A DNA stretch of 64,000 bases from Rariglobus sp041662485 (GTDB lineage Bacteria > Verrucomicrobiota > Verrucomicrobiia > Opitutales > Opitutaceae). The notes below the pieces were generated by a model, which was not told the origin of the DNA, did not search any database, and saw only the letters and a list, made by a program, of their open reading frames with translations. Positions 37,037 through 45,530 of the stretch are shown in pieces. The stretch covers positions 1 through 64,000 of the forward strand of contig JBAZSJ010000016.1 in the NCBI GenBank assembly GCA_041662485.1, written 5' to 3'. A program made the position numbers and the translations under genes. Position 1 is the first letter of the stretch; the number at the start of each line of letters is the position of its first letter.

Positions 37037-37861
37037 TCACCCCAGCAGCTTGATCACCGCCGAGAAATCCTCGTCTCCCATCCCCGCCCGGTCGGCGGCG
37101 GCCAGGCGGTCGCGCACGGTGTCGAGCACCGGGAAGTCCTCGCAGCCGTTGATGCCCGAGGCCAGGCGCATGTCCTTGAGCATGTGCTTGACCGAAAACT
37201 GCGGCGCGAAGTCGCCCGCGCGGAGCTTCGGCTCCTTGAGCTTCACCAGACCGGAATAGCCGACGTTTTTGCCCAGCGCGCCGAAAAACACGTCGTCCGA
37301 AATCCCCGCGCGCCGCGCCAGCGTGAGCGCCTCGGACAACGCCTGCATCTGCGCGGCAATGTTGAGGTTCATCGCCAGCTTGAGTGTGGCGGCCTGCCGG
37401 TTGTCTCCGATATGAAACCTCGCCTGTGACACGAGCGACAGCACCGGCTCCAACTCGGCGATGAGCGCGGCGTCTCCACCCAGATAAAACACGCTCTGTT
37501 TCTGCTCTGCCGCCGGCTTGCTGCCGGTAAACGGGGCTTCCAGATAACGCGCCCCGGTCGCGGTCACCGCCAAACGAAATTCCTCGCTGCTCTTCGGATC
37601 AATGGTGCTCGATTGCACGACAATTTTGCCCGCGCCCAGCGCGGGGAGAATGCGCCCGATCACCGCCCGCACCGCCGGCGGATCGGCAACGACGATCTGC
37701 ACGACATCGGCAGTCGAGGCGACCGCCTGGGGCGTTTCCTTCCACTGAGAAAACTCCGGCTGCGCCGTGCGATTCCACGCGCCCGCCAGCACGCCGGCGG
37801 CCTCGTAATGCCGCGCCCAAACCCCGCCAATGATGCCCAGACCGATGACGCCAATTTTCAT
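37037..37861 (-). CDS. NAD(P)-dependent 3-hydroxyisobutyrate dehydrogenase-family oxidoreductase
   Basis: A 274-residue protein. The N-terminal Rossmann fold (MKIGVIGLGIIGGVWARHYE) has the GxGxxG motif and is followed by the family's substrate motif in variant form (EAPFTGSKPAAEQKQSVFYL, compare DAPVSGG). The helical C-terminal domain has the catalytic Lys region (LKLAMNLNIAAQMQALSEAL, about 166-186). The enzyme class oxidises beta-hydroxy acids or reduces succinic semialdehyde-like substrates (glyoxylate reductase type); the true substrate is not evident. The ATG at 37861 is chosen because it begins the Rossmann fold. Confidence 0.88.
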   Translation of the reverse strand: MKIGVIGLGIIGGVWARHYEAAGVLAGAWNRTAQPEFSQWKETPQAVASTADVVQIVVADPPAVRAVIGRILPALGAGKIVVQSSTIDPKSSEEFRLAVTATGARYLEAPFTGSKPAAEQKQSVFYLGGDAALIAELEPVLSLVSQARFHIGDNRQAATLKLAMNLNIAAQMQALSEALTLARRAGISDDVFFGALGKNVGYSGLVKLKEPKLRAGDFAPQFSVKHMLKDMRLASGINGCEDFPVLDTVRDRLAAADRAGMGDEDFSAVIKLLG

Positions 37862-37922
37862 AGGATTTCCCACGGAACACATCCCAGACGCCGATGCAAC
37901 ACGTCCGCCGTTTTTAGACAAA

Positions 37923-37988
37923 GTAGACGCGGCATCCTGCCGCGTTTGCCGTGCCCGCTGCTTAAACGCGGCAAGATGCCGCGTCTAC
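37923..37988. repeat. Paired GTAGACGCGGC palindromes
   Basis: GTAGACGCGGCATCCTGCCG is followed after a short spacer by its inverted partner ending GCCGCGTCTAC. The inverted partner supplies the TAG stop of the minus-strand gene at 37985. Single copies of the same family are at 5527 and 50083. Confidence 0.8.
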
Positions 37989-38686
37989 TTTCCCAAAATC
38001 TCCAGCAGCCGCGCAAAAAGCCGGTCCACCTTCGCCTGGTTTGATTTCACGAGGTCCTTGAATTTCACGAAATCAATCTCCGTGCCTTCGAGGCCGTTCG
38101 CGTAGTTGTCCACGATGGCGAGGCTGTTGTAGCGCAGCCCAAGCTCGCGGCACAGGTCGGCCTCGTGCGCTGCCGTCATGCCGACGACGTCCCCCCAGTC
38201 CTTGATGATGAGGATCTCCGCCTTGGTCTCAAAGCGCGGTCCGCGCGTCTGCACGTATATCTTGCCCGCGTGGATCGTGAACTCCGGCGCGAGCTCCGCG
38301 ACGATCCGGGGGATGAGGTTGTTGTCGATTCCCGGCGCGCCGCCTTTCAACTCATCATCGAAAAACGTGGCCGGACCCTGCTGGAGTCCCACGTAGTCGC
38401 CGCACGACACCAACGTGCCCGGCGGAAGGTCCGGCTTGAGCGAGCCGACCGAGTTGAGCGACACCACATCTTTGAAGCCGAGATCGGCGAGAGCGCGGAT
38501 GTTGGCGCGGTGGTTGATCGCGTGCGGCGGCAGCGGCGCGCCGGTGCCGTGGCGGTTGAGCAAAACATGTTCTCCCTGTGACTTGAAGGTGACGGCGCCG
38601 TGTTTTGTCTCGACGCTGCGCACCGCCCACCCTGAGAACTGCGTCGAGTTTACGATGCTTGTGCCACTGATGAACGCCACTTTCAT
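37985..38686 (-). CDS. Methylthioadenosine phosphorylase / purine nucleoside phosphorylase family
   Basis: A 233-residue protein of the MTAP/PNP family, which cleaves 5'-methylthioadenosine or purine nucleosides with phosphate. Visible family segments are RHGTGAPLPPHAINHRANI, SLNSVGSLKPDLPPGTLV, YVQTRGPRFETKAEI and the Met-containing substrate region VVGMTAAHEADLCRELG. It is shorter than canonical MTAP and the N-terminal GGTG loop is SGTS, so substrate preference (methylthioadenosine, methylthioinosine or guanosine) is open. Its start codon and that of the divergent lipoprotein gene share the hexamer CATATG. Confidence 0.85.
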   Translation of the reverse strand: MKVAFISGTSIVNSTQFSGWAVRSVETKHGAVTFKSQGEHVLLNRHGTGAPLPPHAINHRANIRALADLGFKDVVSLNSVGSLKPDLPPGTLVSCGDYVGLQQGPATFFDDELKGGAPGIDNNLIPRIVAELAPEFTIHAGKIYVQTRGPRFETKAEILIIKDWGDVVGMTAAHEADLCRELGLRYNSLAIVDNYANGLEGTEIDFVKFKDLVKSNQAKVDRLFARLLEILGK

Positions 38687-39493
38687 ATGCCGCGACTAAC
38701 AGACCGGACCGCCCGCGTGACAACGCGAAATCCTCGGTCGCATGCAGTCCTGCTGGCGGCGGCCCTGGGCTGCGTGGCCTTGGGCGCAGGAGGTTGCTCC
38801 ACACCCGGCCCCAACCACACCTACGTCGCCGCCACGGGCGACGAGCCCATCCTCGATCTGTCGGATGGCGCGCCCATCGCGAGGATTCCCAGCTATCTTT
38901 TTTCCGTCAACGAACTCTACGGCATCGCCTACGACCCGTTCACCGACCACCTCTTCCTGCGCGTGGCGCCGGGCAACTTCATCCGCGTGATCGACCGCCC
39001 CGCCCGCGCGATCAAATACGATTTCACCGCCGAGGGCCTGCCCGCCAAGGGCGGCGGCGATCTGGCGATCCGCTCCCGCGACCGGCACCTGTTTTTTGTC
39101 CACCCCACCGAGCCGGTGCTCGTCGAGACGACCCTGCGTGGAAAACATATCCGCGATATAAAACTGGAGAGCCTTTACCAATCGCCCTCCGGCGTCGCCT
39201 ACGACCAGAAGCTCGACCGCCTCTTCATTCTTACCGGCGGTGATTTGTCAAAAGTCACCGCCTACTCCCTCGATGGCAAACGTCTGGGTGCCGTGGGCCT
39301 CGACCGCAACGTCCTGCTCACCTCCCTCGCCTTCGACTCGGTCGCGCGCGAATTCTACGTCCCGCTTCAAGACGAGTCCGCCATCGGCGTGTTCAACCTC
39401 AAAGGCAATCTGGTGCGCGCCATCCCCCTCCGATGGGGCCAAAACCGCGACCACGTTGATGTCGGCCCGCGGTCATTGATTCGGCTTTTCTAA
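38687..39493 (+). CDS. Putative lipoprotein with beta-propeller-like repeats
   Basis: A 268-residue protein with a lipoprotein signal ending LGAGGC (Cys37). The mature part contains NHL/SMP-like beta strands (ELYGIAYDPFTDHLFLRV, SPSGVAYDQKLDRLFILT, SLAFDSVAREFYVPL), suggesting a small propeller. The function is unknown. The open frame's ATG at 38687 touches the start of the divergent phosphorylase gene; a GTG at 38717 would give a more normal signal peptide and leave a 30-base gap, so the start is uncertain. Confidence 0.7.
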   Translation: MPRLTDRTARVTTRNPRSHAVLLAAALGCVALGAGGCSTPGPNHTYVAATGDEPILDLSDGAPIARIPSYLFSVNELYGIAYDPFTDHLFLRVAPGNFIRVIDRPARAIKYDFTAEGLPAKGGGDLAIRSRDRHLFFVHPTEPVLVETTLRGKHIRDIKLESLYQSPSGVAYDQKLDRLFILTGGDLSKVTAYSLDGKRLGAVGLDRNVLLTSLAFDSVAREFYVPLQDESAIGVFNLKGNLVRAIPLRWGQNRDHVDVGPRSLIRLF

Positions 39494-39523
39494 AGCCGCC
39501 CGATTCTTTTTCCTCCTTCCGCC

Positions 39524-40486
39524 ATGCCCCTCGTTGACAAACCGCTATCTGAACTCCGCACCTATCAGGGCCGCAACCCTCGCCCCGCCGACTTCGACGC
39601 CTACTGGGCCGAAGCGCTCCGCGAACTGGACGCGACCGATCCCAAGCCCGAGCTGGTTCCCAGCAAGGAAATCACCGCCAAAGGAATCGAGTGCTTCGAC
39701 CTCTGGTTCACCGGCGCGGGAGGCGCGCGCATCTACGCCAAATACCTCCGCCCCGTCGGCGCGAAGAAGTCCCCCGCCGTCCTCCAGTTCCACGGCTACT
39801 CCGGCAACGGCGGCGACTGGGCCGGCAAGCTCAACTACGCCGGCCAGGGCTTCTGCGTCGCCTCGATGGACTGCCGCGGCCAGGGCGGCAAATCCCAGGA
39901 CAAGGGTGGCGTCCTCGGCAACACCCTTAACGGCCACATCATCCGCGGCCTCGACGATCCCAATCCCCACAATCTCCTTTTCCGGAATATCTTTCTCGAT
40001 ACCGCTCAGCTCGCGCGCGCCGTCATGAGCCTGCCCGAAGTCGACGCCACCCGCGTCGGCGCCATGGGCGGCTCGCAGGGCGGCGCCCTCACCATCGCCT
40101 GCGCTTCGCTCGAGCCCCGCATCAAACGCGCCGCGCCCGTGTTCCCCTTCCTCTGCGACTACCAGCGCGTATGGGAAATGGACCTGGCCAAGGACGCCTA
40201 CCAGGAGCTGAAAAACTACTTCCGCCTTTTCGATCCGCGCCACGAGCGCGAGACGGAGATTTTCACCAAGCTCGGCTACATCGACCTCCAGTATCTCGCC
40301 CCGCGCATCAAGGCCGAGATCCTCATGTTCACCGGCCTCATGGACACGATCTGCCCGCCCAGCTCGCAGTTCGCCGCCTACAACAAAATCACCTCGAAGA
40401 AGGACGTCGTGATCTACCCCGACTTCGGCCACGAAGGCCTGCCGGGCGAAGGCGACCGCACCTTCAACTTCATGCTCGGGCTGTAG
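39524..40486 (+). CDS. Acetyl-xylan esterase / cephalosporin-C deacetylase family hydrolase
   Basis: A 320-residue alpha/beta hydrolase of the AXE1 (CE7) family, which removes acetyl groups from xylan, xylo-oligosaccharides or cephalosporins. The catalytic residues are Ser184 (GGSQGG), Asp274 (LMDTICPP) and His303 (DFGHEG); the oxyanion-hole tyrosine is in HGYSGNGGDW. No signal peptide is present, so it is probably cytoplasmic, as for typical CE7 enzymes acting on imported acetylated oligosaccharides. Its stop codon lies one base before a palindromic repeat shared with the convergent phhB gene. Confidence 0.92.
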   Translation: MPLVDKPLSELRTYQGRNPRPADFDAYWAEALRELDATDPKPELVPSKEITAKGIECFDLWFTGAGGARIYAKYLRPVGAKKSPAVLQFHGYSGNGGDWAGKLNYAGQGFCVASMDCRGQGGKSQDKGGVLGNTLNGHIIRGLDDPNPHNLLFRNIFLDTAQLARAVMSLPEVDATRVGAMGGSQGGALTIACASLEPRIKRAAPVFPFLCDYQRVWEMDLAKDAYQELKNYFRLFDPRHERETEIFTKLGYIDLQYLAPRIKAEILMFTGLMDTICPPSSQFAAYNKITSKKDVVIYPDFGHEGLPGEGDRTFNFMLGL

Positions 40487-40487
40487 A

Positions 40488-40573
40488 GGTAGGGCGCGTT
40501 ATCCTTAACGCGCCGGGTCGAGCAGACCGCGAATGCCAAACGGGCGGGTTAAGGATAACCCGCCCTACCCTAC
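40488..40573. repeat. Paired GGTAGGGCG palindromes between convergent genes
   Basis: GGTAGGGCGCGTTATCCTTA with ACGCGCC faces an inverted partner GGCGGGTTAAGGATAACCCG with CCCTACC. The right edge supplies the TAG stop codon of phhB on the minus strand, and the left edge begins one base after the AXE1 stop. The pair may act as a bidirectional 3'-end structure. Confidence 0.75.
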
Positions 40574-40866
40574 GTCACCCAGGAAATCTCCTGGATGCGA
40601 CGGGCCAGTTTCACGTCCTTCGCGGTCACCTTGCCGCCCGCGTCGTGCGTGCTGAGGCGGATGGCGACGCGACTGTATACGTTCGTCCACTCAGGATGAT
40701 GGTCGATCGCCTCGGCCTCGAAGCCCACGCGCACCATGAAGCTCATCGCCTCGCGAAAGCTGCCAAACGTGTAGCTCTTGGCCAGCGCGTCTCCAAACAA
40801 GGTCCAGCCGGGAAGGGTTTGCAGCGCATGGCTGATTTCTTCGTGAGTCAGGGGTTTTGTGCTCAT
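40570..40866 (-). CDS. phhB: 4a-hydroxytetrahydrobiopterin dehydratase
   Basis: A 98-residue pterin-4a-carbinolamine dehydratase. The signature HHPEWTNVYSRVAIRLSTHD with the three-residue set (His57, His58, Pro59...Trp61; Asp near 75) is complete. The enzyme recycles the pterin cofactor of aromatic amino-acid hydroxylases; many bacteria have it without an obvious hydroxylase, where it may support molybdopterin or another pterin pathway. No phhA is nearby. Confidence 0.92.
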   Translation of the reverse strand: MSTKPLTHEEISHALQTLPGWTLFGDALAKSYTFGSFREAMSFMVRVGFEAEAIDHHPEWTNVYSRVAIRLSTHDAGGKVTAKDVKLARRIQEISWVT

Positions 40867-40969
40867 GGGCTTATTGTCTCCGCACAGGCCGGTTGCGTCA
40901 ACCGCTCCGGCGGTCGCGCTGGCGGCTTGTCAAAGCCCTCCGCGCCGCCCTAACTCACTCTTTCCGCGC

Positions 40970-41713
40970 ATGTCATCACCGTCCGCCTCCATTCCCGCCC
41001 ACGTCGCCATCATCATGGACGGCAACGGCCGCTGGGCCAAACAACGCGGTCTGCCCCGCATCGAGGGCCACCGGCGCGGCGTCGAAACCGTCCGCAACGT
41101 CATCAAGGCCGGCCGCGAACTGGGCATCCGCACCATCACGCTTTACGCCTTCTCGGTCGAAAATTGGAAACGCCCCCAGGACGAGGTCGGTGCGCTCATG
41201 GGCCTGCTCGAATACTTCCTCAAGCGCGAGCTGGACAACCTCGTGAAGGACAAGGTCCGCCTGCTCACCATCGGCCGCATCCACGAGATGCCCGAAAACG
41301 TGCGCACGCTCATGGAAAAGGCCGTCGAGGCCACCTCGTCGTTCTCCGACCTCACGTTGGTGCTCGCCCTCAACTATGGCGCCCGCACCGAGGTCGTCGA
41401 CGCCGCCCGCGCCTACGCCAAGGCCGTCGCCGCCGGCGAAGTTAAGCTCAACGACACGTCGTGGGAGTCGTTCAGCCGCTACCTCTACACCGCCGACATC
41501 CCCGACCCCGATCTCGTCATCCGCACCTCGGGCGAGATGCGCATCAGCAACTTCCTCCTCATGCAGGCCGCCTACGCCGAGTTCGTTTTTACCCCCGTGT
41601 TCTGGCCCGATTTCACCAAGGCCGACCTCGTCGCCGCCGTCGAAACCTACGCCAAGCGCGAACGCCGCTTCGGCCAGACCAGCGACCAGCTCAAACCCGC
41701 CGCGACCAGCTGA
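40970..41713 (+). CDS. uppS: Undecaprenyl diphosphate synthase
   Basis: A 247-residue cis-prenyltransferase that makes the C55 lipid carrier for peptidoglycan from farnesyl and isopentenyl diphosphates. The start at 40970 gives the family N-terminus; Asp17 lies in IIMDGNGRWAKQRGLPR, and the other signatures are YAFSVENWKRP, LNYGAR and DLVIRTSGEMRISNFLL. First gene of the uppS-cdsA-dxr-rseP-ispG cluster, which joins lipid-carrier, phospholipid and isoprenoid-precursor synthesis with envelope proteolysis. Confidence 0.96.
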   Translation: MSSPSASIPAHVAIIMDGNGRWAKQRGLPRIEGHRRGVETVRNVIKAGRELGIRTITLYAFSVENWKRPQDEVGALMGLLEYFLKRELDNLVKDKVRLLTIGRIHEMPENVRTLMEKAVEATSSFSDLTLVLALNYGARTEVVDAARAYAKAVAAGEVKLNDTSWESFSRYLYTADIPDPDLVIRTSGEMRISNFLLMQAAYAEFVFTPVFWPDFTKADLVAAVETYAKRERRFGQTSDQLKPAATS

Positions 41714-41755
41714 TCCCCTTTTCTCCCATCGCCCTTCGCCTCTCGCTTACCCACC

Positions 41756-42577
41756 GTGGCCAAACGCATCTTCAGCACCGTCCTCCTGTGGCTCATCATT
41801 TTTGCCACGATGTATTTCTTCCAGGAGCAGGGAGGCATCGTGCTCACAGTGCTCGTGGGAACGCTCACCCTGCGCGAACTTTACCAGATGGTCCGCCGCA
41901 TGGGCTGCGAACCCTTTGACCGCCTTGGTCTGCTCTTCGGCGCGGCCATCATGCTCGCCCCCGTGGCGCGGTATCCGATGGTCACACCCGAAACCATCCT
42001 GGCCGTCGCCGCCGTCGTCTTCGCCATCCGCATCGTTGGCGAGCGCAACCCCGAGAACCGCGTCGAGTCGCTCGCCTGGACCCTCTTCGGCCTCATCTAC
42101 GTGCCGTTCATGCTCCAGTTCCTCGTGCGCATCCTGCTGATCAACGGCCCCCACGCGCACACCGGCCTCGCCCTCGCCCTCTGGCTGATCGCCGTCTCGA
42201 AGTTCTGCGACGTCGGCGCCCTCCTTTCCGGCATGGCCTTCGGCAAACACAAGATGGCCCCCGTCATCAGCCCCAAGAAAACCTGGGAAGGCGCCATCGG
42301 CGGCGTGATCACCTCCGCCGCCCTCGGCGCCGGCATCGCCTGGTTCTGCCGCGACTACCTGCCGGTTTCCTTCACGCCCCTGCTCGCCGCCGCCGTCGCC
42401 GCGCCCGTCGCCGTTTTTGGCATCGTGTCGGACCTCGTCGAGTCGGTCATCAAACGCCGCGCCAACACCAAGGACTCCGGCGCGACCATCCCGGGTATCG
42501 GCGGCATGTTCGACCTTTCCGACAGCCTGATCCTCACCGCGCCGATCGGCTTTCTGGTGTTCAGCCTGCTCTCCTAA
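41756..42577 (+). CDS. cdsA: Phosphatidate cytidylyltransferase
   Basis: A 273-residue membrane protein with about seven hydrophobic segments, starting at a GTG at 41756. The C-terminal signature SVIKRRANTKDSGATIPGIG with DLSDS matches the CDP-diglyceride synthase pattern (S-x-K-R...KD...PG-x-GG...D). It makes CDP-diacylglycerol for phospholipids at the inner membrane. The His of the usual PGHGG is Ile here. It follows uppS by 42 bases, the common order. Confidence 0.92.
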   Translation: MAKRIFSTVLLWLIIFATMYFFQEQGGIVLTVLVGTLTLRELYQMVRRMGCEPFDRLGLLFGAAIMLAPVARYPMVTPETILAVAAVVFAIRIVGERNPENRVESLAWTLFGLIYVPFMLQFLVRILLINGPHAHTGLALALWLIAVSKFCDVGALLSGMAFGKHKMAPVISPKKTWEGAIGGVITSAALGAGIAWFCRDYLPVSFTPLLAAAVAAPVAVFGIVSDLVESVIKRRANTKDSGATIPGIGGMFDLSDSLILTAPIGFLVFSLLS

Positions 42578-42696
42578 TCCGCCCGTCTGACTTTCGTGTA
42601 TTTCGTGTGTTTCGTGGTTAAAATCTTCTCTGTCTGTCCACGCCTTTTTTTGCGTCCTTTTGTGCTTTTTGTGGCCAATCCTCCGACTTCCCTCCT

Positions 42697-43875
42697 TTGA
42701 CCACTCCCCGCAAACGCATCGTCCTGCTCGGCGCCACCGGCTCCATCGGCGAAAACACCCTGCGCGTCATCGCCGCGCATCCCGACAAGCTCGAACTCGT
42801 CGGCATCGCCGCCCACTCAAATCACGTCCGCCTCGCCGAGATCGCCCGCGCCCATCCCGGCATCCGCCACGCCGCCGTCTTCGACTCCGCCGCCTTTGCC
42901 TCCGCCAAGTCAGCCAACGCCTTCCCCTCCGGCGTCTCCCTCCACGGCGGCCTCGCCGGCCTCAACTTCCTCGCCCAGCTCCCCGAGGCCGACACCGTTC
43001 TCGTCGCCGTCGTCGGCACCGCAGGTCTCGAGCCCGCCCTCGCCGCCCTCGCCTCCGGCAAAAACCTCGCGCTCGCCTCCAAGGAAATCCTCGTCCTCGC
43101 CGGCAAGTTCGTCATGGCCGCCGCCCGCGCGAGTGGAGCGAAACTCCTTCCCGTCGACAGCGAGCACAACGCCGTCTTCCAGTGCATCCAAGGCCACCCG
43201 TCGGCCGACGTGTCGCGCATCATCCTCACCGCCAGCGGCGGCGCCTTCCGCGACTGGCCTGCCGAAAGACTCGCCCACGTCACCGTGGCCGACGCACTCA
43301 AACACCCCAACTGGTCGATGGGCCCCAAGATCACCGTCGATTCCGCCACCCTCGCCAACAAGGGCCTCGAGCTCATCGAGGCGCAGTGCCTCTTCGGCCT
43401 CCGCGCCGATCAGTGCCACGCCGTGCTTCACCCGCAAAGCATCGTCCACGCGCTGGTCGAGTTCACCGACGGCGCCATGCTCGCCCAGCTCTGCCCGCCG
43501 TCGATGACGTTCCCCATCCAGCACGCCCTGCTTTACCCGGCGCGCGCGGTCGGCGTGGACGCACCGCTCGATCTCACCAAACTCCTCTCTCTGGAGTTCC
43601 GTCCCGTGGACGAAGCCCGTTTTCCCATGTTGCGGCTGGCCCGCGAGGTCATGCACGCAGGCGGTTCGTCTCCGGCGGTTTACAACGCCGCCAACGAGAT
43701 CGCCGTCGCCGCGTTCCTCGCCGGGAAAATCCCCTTCCTTGCGATTCCGCAGGTCGTGGATAAGGCTTTGCAGACGATCACTTCTTTTGAACCCTCCGAC
43801 CTGACCGCTGTCCTAGCCGTCGATGCCGAAGCCCGCCGCATCGCCACGTCCTCCCTATCTTCCCTTCGCCCTTAG
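42697..43875 (+). CDS. dxr: 1-deoxy-D-xylulose 5-phosphate reductoisomerase
   Basis: A 392-residue enzyme making MEP, the first committed step of the methylerythritol-phosphate isoprenoid pathway. The N-terminal NADPH motif is GATGSIGENTLRVI. The metal site and lid are DSEHNAVFQC, with SGGAFRD, KHPNWSMGPKITVDSATLAN and HPQSIVHALVEF. The frame begins at a TTG at 42697, the only plausible start before the Rossmann motif. The 119-base gap from cdsA contains a TTCGTGTGTTTCGTGG simple repeat. Confidence 0.96.
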   Translation: MTTPRKRIVLLGATGSIGENTLRVIAAHPDKLELVGIAAHSNHVRLAEIARAHPGIRHAAVFDSAAFASAKSANAFPSGVSLHGGLAGLNFLAQLPEADTVLVAVVGTAGLEPALAALASGKNLALASKEILVLAGKFVMAAARASGAKLLPVDSEHNAVFQCIQGHPSADVSRIILTASGGAFRDWPAERLAHVTVADALKHPNWSMGPKITVDSATLANKGLELIEAQCLFGLRADQCHAVLHPQSIVHALVEFTDGAMLAQLCPPSMTFPIQHALLYPARAVGVDAPLDLTKLLSLEFRPVDEARFPMLRLAREVMHAGGSSPAVYNAANEIAVAAFLAGKIPFLAIPQVVDKALQTITSFEPSDLTAVLAVDAEARRIATSSLSSLRP

Positions 43876-43899
43876 CCCATCGCCTTTCGCCCGCTCTCC

Positions 43900-45339
43900 A
43901 TGGACCTCCTGCCAACTCTCTTCTCCAATCTCTGGTCGGTCCTGCTCATCGTCATCTTTTTCGGCGGCTCCATCTTCGTCCACGAACTCGGCCACTTCCT
44001 CGCCGCCCGCCGCCGCGGCATGGTGGTTGAGCGCTTCTCCATCGGCTTCGGCCCGAAAATCTTTTCGTGGAAGGGCAAGGACGGCGTCGAATACCGCATC
44101 TCCTGGCTCCCGCTCGGCGGCTACGTCGCCCTTCCCCAGCTCGCCGACATGCGCGGCATCGAGGGCGAAACCAAAACCGACATCCAAAAACTGCCGCCGC
44201 CCAGCTACTCGACCAAGATGATCGTCTCCGTCGCCGGCGCGGTGTTTAACATCATCTTCGCCTTCGTCCTCGCCTGCATCGTCTGGGGCGTCGGCCTGCC
44301 CACCACCAGCGACCAGACCACCACCCGCATCGGCTACATCGTCCCCGAGATCAAGCTCGCCGACGGCACCAAGGTCACCAGCCCAGCCGTCGAAGCCGGC
44401 CTGCGCATCGGCGACACCTTGCGCGCCATCGACGGCCACAAGGTGAAAAACTGGCAGGACATCATGCAGTATCTCCTGACCGGTTCCGAACACGCCAGCG
44501 ACGGACGCCGCGAAGCCATTCTCACCATTGAGCGCGACGGCAAGATGGTCGACGTCACCGTCCATCCACGCCTCTCCGGAGACGACAAGATCCGCAAGGT
44601 CGGCATCTCCCCCGCCTACGAATTGATCGTCCAGGAAATCGACTCCAAGGGCTTGGGCTCCGCCGCCGGTTTCAAACCCGGCGACCGGATCATGGCTCTC
44701 GACGGCACCGCCATCCTTAACGTCCAGACCTACATCGACGTCCTCTCGAAAACCCCCGCCGCCACGGTCTCCGCCAACGTCAAACGCGGCGATGACGTCG
44801 TCACGCTCACGATCCCCGCCCGCGCCACCTTGAAGGACGCCGCCGACCTCGGCCTCGCCATCAGCACCGACTCCAGCCTCATTTATCCTTCCCCGCTCGC
44901 CCAGATCGGCGACGACGTGAGCAAGACCTACAACACGTTCCTGAGCCTGCTCAACCCACACTCCGACATCGGCCTTTCCAAGCTCAGCGGTCCGGTCGGC
45001 ATCGTCCGTGTTTTCCACATGGCCTCGCAGGCCGACATCCGCCTCGTCCTCTGGTTCACGATCCTCATCAACGTGAATCTCGCCATCTTCAACCTGCTCC
45101 CCATCCCTGTGCTCGACGGCGGCCACATGCTCTTTGCGACCATCTCGCGCTTGCGCGGACGCGCCCTGCCCGCCCAGTTCATCGCCACCACCCAGAGCGT
45201 CTTCATGGTGCTGCTGTTCTCGATGATGATCTATGTGAGCTATTTTGACAGCCGCCGCTGGATCCGCGACGACCGCGCCGTGAAAGCCGAAGCCGCCGCC
45301 CAGACAGCGACCCCGCCCGCCACCGCCCCCGCCAAGTAG
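43900..45339 (+). CDS. rseP: RIP metalloprotease RseP (site-2 protease)
   Basis: A 479-residue membrane zinc protease. The active-site HELGH (His28, Glu29, His32) lies in the first membrane helix region, followed by one or two PDZ domains (about 150-310; two GDxIxxLDG-type turns are visible, IGDTLRAIDGHKVKNWQD and GDRIMALDGTAILN). The C-terminal LLPIPVLDGGHML provides the Asp ligand near residue 406. RseP cleaves anti-sigma factors and signal-peptide remnants within the membrane. It lies 24 bases after dxr. Confidence 0.95.
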   Translation: MDLLPTLFSNLWSVLLIVIFFGGSIFVHELGHFLAARRRGMVVERFSIGFGPKIFSWKGKDGVEYRISWLPLGGYVALPQLADMRGIEGETKTDIQKLPPPSYSTKMIVSVAGAVFNIIFAFVLACIVWGVGLPTTSDQTTTRIGYIVPEIKLADGTKVTSPAVEAGLRIGDTLRAIDGHKVKNWQDIMQYLLTGSEHASDGRREAILTIERDGKMVDVTVHPRLSGDDKIRKVGISPAYELIVQEIDSKGLGSAAGFKPGDRIMALDGTAILNVQTYIDVLSKTPAATVSANVKRGDDVVTLTIPARATLKDAADLGLAISTDSSLIYPSPLAQIGDDVSKTYNTFLSLLNPHSDIGLSKLSGPVGIVRVFHMASQADIRLVLWFTILINVNLAIFNLLPIPVLDGGHMLFATISRLRGRALPAQFIATTQSVFMVLLFSMMIYVSYFDSRRWIRDDRAVKAEAAAQTATPPATAPAK

Positions 45340-45394
45340 CCGGGATGCAGCCAAGGTGGACGGCGACCTCCGGGCGCCGTCTCCGAAGATCGAC

Positions 45395-45449
45395 GTGGGA
45401 GCGAGCTCGCTCGCGATTCTTCAACCCTCGCGAGCAAGCTCGCTCCCAC
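45395..45449. repeat. Imperfect inverted repeat (GTGGGAGCGAGC type), second copy
   Basis: GTGGGAGCGAGCTCGCTCGC and the inverted arm CTCGCGAGCAAGCTCGCTCC-CAC are related to the perfect 54-base repeat at 24657-24710. It lies between rseP and ispG, together with a GGACGGCGACCTCCGG element (about 45358-45375) and a GGACATTGGACATTAGTCAT simple repeat just before ispG. Confidence 0.8.
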
Positions 45450-45530
45450 CCAAGCCCCCCACCAGCGCCCGCCGCAGTTCGCCATTGGTCACTGGACATT
45501 GGACATTAGTCATTCGAGCCTTGGCTCGCC

